Source: Oscillospiraceae bacterium
GTDB lineage: Bacteria > Bacillota > Clostridia > Oscillospirales > Ruminococcaceae
NCBI GenBank assembly: GCA_018434245.1
Contig: JAHDPQ010000079.1
Location: 1-44,571 of the forward strand
DNA length: 44,571 bases
Direction of reading: 5' to 3'
A program made the translations under genes and the position numbers. Under the pieces are notes generated by a model. The model was not told the origin of the DNA and did not search any database. It worked only from the letters and a program-made list of their open reading frames with translations. This document shows, piece by piece, positions 39,689-44,571 of the stretch. Position 1 is the stretch's first letter, and each line of letters begins with the position of its first letter.

Positions 39689-40615
39689 GTGGGGTTTTCG
39701 CATATTTCGGTCCTGCCGGAAGAATGCATGGAAGCTCTGGCCATCCGGCCTGATGGAATTTATCTGGACGGCACTGCCGGCGGAGGAGGACACTCCTTCC
39801 AAATCGCGGGGCGCCTTACCACAGGCAGACTGATTGCCGTGGACAAGGACCGGGAAGCGATCGCCGCCGCAGGAAGCCGATTGGCCCCTTTCCCTCTGGC
39901 CCAAGTGGTTCAGGGGGACTTTGCGGATATTCCCCAAATCCTTGAGAGTCTTTCCCTTCCCGGTGCCGACGGGGTTTTGCTGGATCTGGGAGTCTCCTCC
40001 CATCAGCTGGACACCCCTGAGCGGGGATTTGCCTACAGTGTGGACGCCCCTTTGGATATGCGCATGTCCGGAGAAGGCCCAACCGCCGCCGACCTGCTGA
40101 ATACGGCTTCCGAGGAGGAGCTGGCGACCATCTTCTTCCGCTACGGAGAAGAAAAGTTTTCCCGCCGGATTGCCCGCAGCATTGTGGAAAGGCGACAGAC
40201 CCAGCCCCTCCAAACCACGGGAGAGCTGGTGGACCTGATTCGAGCCTCCATTCCCGCCGCCGCCCGCCGAGAGGGTGGACATCCCGCCAAGCGGGTGTTT
40301 CAGGCGGTGCGCATCGCCGTCAACGGCGAGCTGGAAAGTTTGGAAAGAGCCTTAAACAGCATCTTTGAAATACTCAATCCCGGCGGCCGGTTTGCCGTCA
40401 TCACCTTTCACTCGTTGGAGGACAGAATGGTCAAGCAGGCCTTTGCCGCTCTGGCCAAAGGCTGTACCTGTCCCCCCGACTTCCCGGTCTGTGTCTGTGG
40501 AAAAACACCCAGAGGCAGGCTGGTCACCAAAAAGCCGGTGTTGCCCGGCCAATCAGAGCTCGCCCTAAACCCCCGCAGCAAAAGCGCCAAGCTGCGTACA
40601 ATCGAGAAGCTGTAG
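39689..40615 (+). CDS. rsmH: 16S rRNA (cytosine(1402)-N(4))-methyltransferase RsmH (MraW)
   Basis: Methylates N4 of C1402 in 16S rRNA using AdoMet. The 308-residue protein begins H-I-S-V-L-P-E-E-C-M and has the AdoMet loop D-G-T-A-G-G-G-G-H-S (27-36), L-L-D-L-G-V-S-S-H-Q-L-D and P-L-D-M-R-M. An insert and the late F-H-S-L-E-D-R segment are as in other RsmH. A GTG at 39689, eight bases after GGAGG, is the best start and matches the usual N-terminus; the upstream frame to 39602 overlaps mraZ. Confidence 0.96.
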   Translation: MGFSHISVLPEECMEALAIRPDGIYLDGTAGGGGHSFQIAGRLTTGRLIAVDKDREAIAAAGSRLAPFPLAQVVQGDFADIPQILESLSLPGADGVLLDLGVSSHQLDTPERGFAYSVDAPLDMRMSGEGPTAADLLNTASEEELATIFFRYGEEKFSRRIARSIVERRQTQPLQTTGELVDLIRASIPAAARREGGHPAKRVFQAVRIAVNGELESLERALNSIFEILNPGGRFAVITFHSLEDRMVKQAFAALAKGCTCPPDFPVCVCGKTPRGRLVTKKPVLPGQSELALNPRSKSAKLRTIEKL

Positions 40616-40627
40616 AGGAGCATCGCC

Positions 40628-41131
40628 ATGGCCAATACCGGTCTTGCATATGATTATTCCCTGTTTGAAAGCACTCCCCACAAGGAGCAGCAAGGGCAGC
40701 AAAAGCCCCAGCTCAAGATGGTGCGTTCCCAGCCGCGGGCGTTTGCGGGAGCTTTTTCCCCCAAGGTGATGTGTACGTTTTTGGTGGTGGTGGCTCTGAT
40801 CAGCCTGATTGTCTACTGTCAGGTCTGCCTCAACGAGGTGACTGGGCAGATCAGCCGCCTCAAGCAAGAGATGACCAAGCTGGACAGCGACAGTATGCGC
40901 TACGCCAGTTTGTTGGAATCCACCGTCTCCCTGCGGGCGGTAGCCCAGCAGGCTGAAGAAGAACTGGGCATGAGCAAGCTGGACCAATATCAAACCTCCT
41001 ACGTCTATCTATATGAGGAGGATCAGATCATTCTGGCGCAAAATCCACAGTCCAGTGCGGCAGACGACGGCGTCTTTGCCGTTATCGGTTCACTGCTGGG
41101 AAGTGCCAAGGAATATTTTGGCGGGAAGTGA
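40628..41131 (+). CDS. ftsL: FtsL-like cell-division protein
   Basis: A 167-residue bitopic membrane protein in the ftsL position of the dcw cluster. It has a cytoplasmic, Gln/Lys-rich N-terminus (1-46), one membrane helix (about 47-66: M-C-T-F-L-V-V-V-A-L-I-S-L-I-V), then a coiled coil (about 70-110: E-V-T-G-Q-I-S-R-L-K-Q-E-M-T-K-L-D) and a tail. FtsL forms a complex with DivIC/FtsB and activates the division transpeptidase. Sequence identity is low in this family, so the call rests on topology and position, 12 bases after rsmH. Confidence 0.82.
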   Translation: MANTGLAYDYSLFESTPHKEQQGQQKPQLKMVRSQPRAFAGAFSPKVMCTFLVVVALISLIVYCQVCLNEVTGQISRLKQEMTKLDSDSMRYASLLESTVSLRAVAQQAEEELGMSKLDQYQTSYVYLYEEDQIILAQNPQSSAADDGVFAVIGSLLGSAKEYFGGK

Positions 41132-41269
41132 AATAATCTGTAGTATGCAGGCTGCCGCACAATCCAATAACGCCCGGTCGCGGCCCTCGCGACCGCCTCG
41201 GGTGAGAGTTAAGACGTTCGGCATCTTAGCTCTTCCTTTGTTTTTGCCGAAGAGTTATAATAGCTTAGG

Positions 41270-41352
41270 TTTTCCACTCTTTCCACAAAGTTTTCAACAA
41301 GTTTTCAGAACCCCGTGTTGAATGGTTGGATTCACAGCGGGAGTTTTCCACA
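41270..41352 (+). other. Cluster of DnaA-box-like 9-mers upstream of the PBP gene
   Basis: Within 83 bases are TTTTCCACT (41270), CTTTCCACA (41279), TTTTCAACA (41291) and TTTTCCACA (41344). The last fits the degenerate DnaA box TTWTNCACA exactly, and the others differ at one position. They lie in the 238-base gap 41132-41369, which also has a GGTCGCG/CGCGACC hairpin (near 41177-41195) and a TATAAT-like element near 41257; no gene is seen there. Confidence 0.5.
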
Positions 41353-41369
41353 AAGGGGGCAGGAACCGC

Positions 41370-43679
41370 ATGAAAAAAGCTTCCTCCAGCAAGATGAAGA
41401 ACCGGATGCGGATTATCCTTCTCTGCTTTTTGCTGTTTGGATTTGGAGTTATCTTCATTCAACTGTTCACACTGCAGATCGTCCGCGGAGAAGAGCTGCA
41501 GCAAAAAGCGCTCAACCAGCAGACAAGGGCCAACACTCTGGGGGCCAAGCGAGGCGTGATATATGACCGGAACGGCAATCCTCTGGCCGAAAGCGCCAGT
41601 GTATGGAATATCTGCATCTCCCCTGCCGAGCTCAAAGCCGAAACTTTGGACACCGTGGCCACCGATCTGGCGGAGCTTCTGGAAATCGACAAGCAGGGGA
41701 TTCTGGATGCGGCGGCCAAAAAGCAGCATTACTACTGGGTGATCAAGCGCCGGGTGGACCGGGCCGTCACCGATCAGGTGCTGGAATACGTTACCGACAA
41801 CAGCATCTCCGGCGTGTTTCTGGAGCAGGATACCAAGCGCTTTTACCGGTACGGCTCTCTGGCCTCCACGGTGCTGGGCTTTACCAACTACGACGGCGAC
41901 GGCGCCTACGGTCTGGAGGCATACTACAATAAAACCCTTTCCGGTACCTCTGGAATGGTGGTCTCCACCAAAAACGCCAAGGGTGCCGACATGCCCTTTA
42001 AATACTCCCAATTGTATGAGGCTCAGGACGGCAACTCCATTGTTCTGACCATTGACGAAACCATCCAGCACTATCTGGAGCGGAATCTAGAAACCGCCGT
42101 TATCGAACACGGGGTAAGACAACGGGCTGCCGGTGTGGTGATCAACGTCAAAACCGGTGAGGTTCTGGCCATGGCCACCAAGCCGGACTTTGACCCAAAC
42201 GACCCTTTTACCCTCACCGACCCCAAAGCTCAGGCCAAACTGGACACCCTGCCCCCCGGCAGCGAGGATTTTAAAACCCTGCGCCAGAATCTTTGGTACG
42301 ATCAGTGGCGGAACAAGGCCATTTCCGACCCCTACGAGCCCGGATCGGTGTTTAAAATCATCACCGCCTCTGCAGGGGTGGACAACAACGTAGTGTCCCT
42401 GAACGACCACTTTTTCTGCAGTTACTCCTTTCAGGTTTCCGATACCACCTTTCACTGCTGGCAGCGCCGGGGCCACGGAAGCCAGAACTTTATCGAGGCC
42501 ATGCAAAACTCCTGCAACCCCGCCTTTATTATGATCGGCCAGCGGGTAGGCGCCCGAAAGATGTACGACTACATTGAAAACTTTGGCCTGCGGGAAAAAA
42601 CCGGCATAGACCTCCCCGGTGAGGCTGACGGCATCGGCCACAGCTTCGAAATCCTCAATAAGGAGGGGCGGGTGGAACTTGCCTCCACCTCCTTTGGTCA
42701 ATCCATGAAGGTCACCCCCATCCAGCTGATTACCGCTGCCTCGGCAGCTGTCAACGGAGGGTACCTCATGCAACCCTACATCGTCAAGCAGGTGCTGGAC
42801 GCTCAGGGCAACGTGCTGGAAACTACCCTGCCTACCGTCAAGCGGCAGGTCATTTCCAATCAGGCCAGCGAGACCATGCGCACTCTGCTGGAGGCAGTGG
42901 TCCATGGTGGTTCGGGGCGGTTTGCTGCCATTCCCGGCTACCGCATTGGCGGAAAGACCGGAACCTCCGAGAAGCTGGGACAGGGAGAACAGGGCAACAT
43001 TCTCTCCTTTGTGGGTTTTGCCCCCATGGAAGACCCGGAAATTGCCTGCCTCGTCATGTTAGATGAGCCGGATCTGCAAAACGTTTACGGCTCGGTCATC
43101 GCCGCTCCGGTAGTGGGAGCCGTCCTCAACGAAACCCTTCCCTATTTGGGTTATCAGCCCCAGTTTACCGCCGAGGAGCTGGCGGAAAAGGAAATCAAGG
43201 TTCCCGATCTGGTGGGCAAAAAGCCTCACGACGCTCAGGCAGAGCTGCGGACCAAAGGGCTCAGTGTCCGGTTTATCGGCAACGGCCCCGACGTGCTCCG
43301 GCAGATTCCCCTGCCCCAGCAGACCATGCCCAAGGGCTCCACCGTCTACCTCTACACCGAGGAGGAACTGCTCCAGGACAATATTCAGGTGCCCAGCGTG
43401 GTGGGGATGTCCGCTGCCGAGGCCAATACCCTGCTGGTGGATTTGGGCCTGAACATCGAGCTGCGGGGTGTCACCCGCAACGGAGTCGCTACCGTGGTGC
43501 GGGAGCAGTGGCCTTTGGCCGGCACCCAAGCCGCCACCGGAGACCTTGTGATCCTCACTCTGCAGGAGCGGCATGAGGAAGCTTCTGCCACCGCCGCTCC
43601 GAAGGAGTCTGCCTCCACGGCGGCCACCTTCCCGCTACCATTGGAAAACAGCAGCCCTTCGGAAGCTGTGGGACCGTAA
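41370..43679 (+). CDS. Class B penicillin-binding protein (FtsI/SpoVD type) with two PASTA domains
   Basis: A transpeptidase that cross-links septal (or spore) peptidoglycan outside the membrane. The 769-residue protein has a short cytoplasmic start, a membrane anchor (about 15-35), a pedestal domain with R-G-V-I-Y-D-R-N-G (61-69), and the active-site S326-V-F-K, S381-C-N and K529-T-G-T. Two C-terminal PASTA domains follow (about 609-665 and 671-732). Only one such PBP lies between ftsL and murE, while B. subtilis has pbpB and spoVD there, so it may do either job. ATG 41370 follows AGGA. Confidence 0.95.
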   Translation: MKKASSSKMKNRMRIILLCFLLFGFGVIFIQLFTLQIVRGEELQQKALNQQTRANTLGAKRGVIYDRNGNPLAESASVWNICISPAELKAETLDTVATDLAELLEIDKQGILDAAAKKQHYYWVIKRRVDRAVTDQVLEYVTDNSISGVFLEQDTKRFYRYGSLASTVLGFTNYDGDGAYGLEAYYNKTLSGTSGMVVSTKNAKGADMPFKYSQLYEAQDGNSIVLTIDETIQHYLERNLETAVIEHGVRQRAAGVVINVKTGEVLAMATKPDFDPNDPFTLTDPKAQAKLDTLPPGSEDFKTLRQNLWYDQWRNKAISDPYEPGSVFKIITASAGVDNNVVSLNDHFFCSYSFQVSDTTFHCWQRRGHGSQNFIEAMQNSCNPAFIMIGQRVGARKMYDYIENFGLREKTGIDLPGEADGIGHSFEILNKEGRVELASTSFGQSMKVTPIQLITAASAAVNGGYLMQPYIVKQVLDAQGNVLETTLPTVKRQVISNQASETMRTLLEAVVHGGSGRFAAIPGYRIGGKTGTSEKLGQGEQGNILSFVGFAPMEDPEIACLVMLDEPDLQNVYGSVIAAPVVGAVLNETLPYLGYQPQFTAEELAEKEIKVPDLVGKKPHDAQAELRTKGLSVRFIGNGPDVLRQIPLPQQTMPKGSTVYLYTEEELLQDNIQVPSVVGMSAAEANTLLVDLGLNIELRGVTRNGVATVVREQWPLAGTQAATGDLVILTLQERHEEASATAAPKESASTAATFPLPLENSSPSEAVGP

Positions 43680-43791
43680 ACAAAAGGATATTTCCCGCAT
43701 CTACCCCGTAAAAAACGGGTAACATAACACTGTACACCAACCGCCACATTTGATATGATTTGTTAGGCATTTGTAAAGGGGGTCTTGCCGC

Positions 43792-44571
43792 ATGACTTTA
43801 TACGAAGTATTGGATGGTCTGGATGTGGAAAGCGGTATCCCCGATGTTGAAATTACCTTTCTTACCTGCGATTCCCGTCAGGCGGAGGAAGGCTGCATCT
43901 TCTTCTGCATCGAGGGAGTTCGTTCCGACGGCCACGACTACGCCGCCGCCGCCCTGCAGCGGGGGGCTGCCGCTGTTGTTTGCCGCAAGGATTTGGGGCT
44001 TTCGCGCCAGATTCTGGTGACCGATACCCGAGAGGCTTTGGGCATTTGCTGCAACAACTTCTTTGGCCGCCCCACCGACAAGCTCACTTTGATGGCAGTG
44101 ACCGGCACCAACGGAAAAACCACCGTCACCTACCTCATCAAGCACATTCTGGAAAAAGCAGGGCATCGGGTGGGACTCATCGGCACCATCCACAACGAGA
44201 TTGACGACGTCACCCTGCCCGCCCGCTACACCACTCCCGATCCCATTCAGCTCTACGCTATCTTTGCCAAAATGGCTGAGGCGGGCTGCACCCACGTGGT
44301 GATGGAGGTGAGCTCCCACGCTCTGGATCAGCAGAGGGTGGCGGGCTGCCGCTTTGCCACCGCAGCCTTCACCAACCTCACACAGGATCATCTGGACTAC
44401 CATGGAACCATGGAGGAGTATTATCAGGCTAAGAAGAAGCTCTTTGACGTCTGCGATACCGCCATCGTCAATTTGGATGACGAGTACGGCCGCAGGCTCC
44501 TTGGCGAGGTGCCCTGTAAGGCGGTCAGCTATTCCTGCCAGAGGGTGGAGGCGGACTACACCGCTCACGAC
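43792..44571 (+). CDS. murE: UDP-N-acetylmuramoyl-tripeptide synthetase MurE (3' end beyond window)
   Basis: Adds the third residue (diaminopimelate or lysine) to UDP-MurNAc-L-Ala-D-Glu in cytoplasmic wall-precursor synthesis. The first 260 codons are present. They include the N-terminal domain with L-T-C-D-S-R-Q-A-E-E-G (about 24-34), the ATP-binding loop V-T-G-T-N-G-K-T-T-V-T (104-114), E-V-S-S-H-A-L-D-Q-Q-R-V and F-T-N-L-T-Q-D-H-L-D-Y-H-G. The specificity motif for the added amino acid lies in the missing C-terminal part. ATG 43792 follows AAGGGGG. It is 112 bases after the PBP gene, without a clear terminator between. Confidence 0.96.
   Translation, partial: MTLYEVLDGLDVESGIPDVEITFLTCDSRQAEEGCIFFCIEGVRSDGHDYAAAALQRGAAAVVCRKDLGLSRQILVTDTREALGICCNNFFGRPTDKLTLMAVTGTNGKTTVTYLIKHILEKAGHRVGLIGTIHNEIDDVTLPARYTTPDPIQLYAIFAKMAEAGCTHVVMEVSSHALDQQRVAGCRFATAAFTNLTQDHLDYHGTMEEYYQAKKKLFDVCDTAIVNLDDEYGRRLLGEVPCKAVSYSCQRVEADYTAHD

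Overview
The window looks like chromosomal DNA of a moderately GC-rich, motile, probably anaerobic Gram-positive bacterium of the class Clostridia. An Oscillospirales/Ruminococcaceae-type lineage fits best, but this is inferred from gene content and protein flavour, not from a marker gene. The supporting signs are a Firmicutes-type dcw cluster with a PASTA-tailed PBP, Mini-RNase III, YitT/CmpB-like membrane proteins, DUF1385-prmC, DUF5685 next to a J-domain gene, strong AGGAGG ribosome sites with several TTG/GTG starts, and lysine synthesis under an L-box riboswitch. Apart from one decayed IS200-type element and some small repeats, this is core-genome sequence.

Layout. 1-146: 5' part of an RpiR-type regulator (-). 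360-1394: queA (-). 1486-5268: a + strand lysine unit made of a sigma-A promoter, L-box riboswitch, intrinsic terminator, asd, dapA, dapB, a stand-alone ACT-domain protein and a strong terminator. 5336-6325: nitroreductase and a small unknown (-). 6465-7133: Crp/Fnr regulator (+). 7188-8564: glyS (-). 8794-9210: YjbQ protein (+). 9435-11106: mtnN and an RluA-type pseudouridine synthase (-). 11185-12424: radC and a small membrane protein (+). 12535-21415: flagellar/chemotaxis block on the - strand, transcribed as cheA-cheW-cheR-cheB, tandem terminators, then fliD-fliS-fliT-like. 21754-22530: CmpB-like membrane protein. 22657-23315: IS200-like element with a nonsense-interrupted tnpA. 23429-25989: yitT-type gene, mrnC, obg. 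26121-27889: prmC and a DUF1385 protein. 27956-31805: lipoprotein, response regulator, histidine kinase. 32031-34690: tcdA, a repeat/inverted-repeat region, FMN reductase, ROK kinase. 34836-38011: MBL-fold hydrolase, small membrane protein, J-domain protein with a Cys-rich tail, DUF5685 protein. 38145-39034: mntP and a small exported protein (+). 39226-44571: dcw cluster mraZ-rsmH-ftsL-PBP-murE (+, murE runs off the end).

How the genes fit together. The lysine unit converts aspartyl phosphate to tetrahydrodipicolinate, which feeds lysine and, if the wall is of that type, diaminopimelate for the peptidoglycan made by the dcw genes. Its transcription can be stopped by lysine through the L-box. 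The chemotaxis block supplies the CheA kinase, CheW coupler and CheR/CheB adaptation enzymes; its CheA carries a duplicated P2-type domain. fliD-fliS-fliT encode the filament cap and export chaperones. mraZ has three phased GTGGT(G/T) repeats just after its promoter, the expected pattern for autoregulation.

Most interesting signals: a diverged repeat of about 65 bases in two intergenic regions, one copy joined to an inverted-repeat (MITE-like) block that may supply the -35 box of tcdA; a cluster of DnaA-box-like 9-mers in front of the dcw PBP gene; the DUF5685/J-domain/membrane-protein cluster, where DUF5685 has two Asp-rich helices reminiscent of head-to-head prenyl synthases; the tandem P2 of CheA; the amber codon in tnpA; and a probable CTG start in the RluA-type gene. 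I did not find an obvious defence system, CRISPR array, prophage, rRNA or tRNA.
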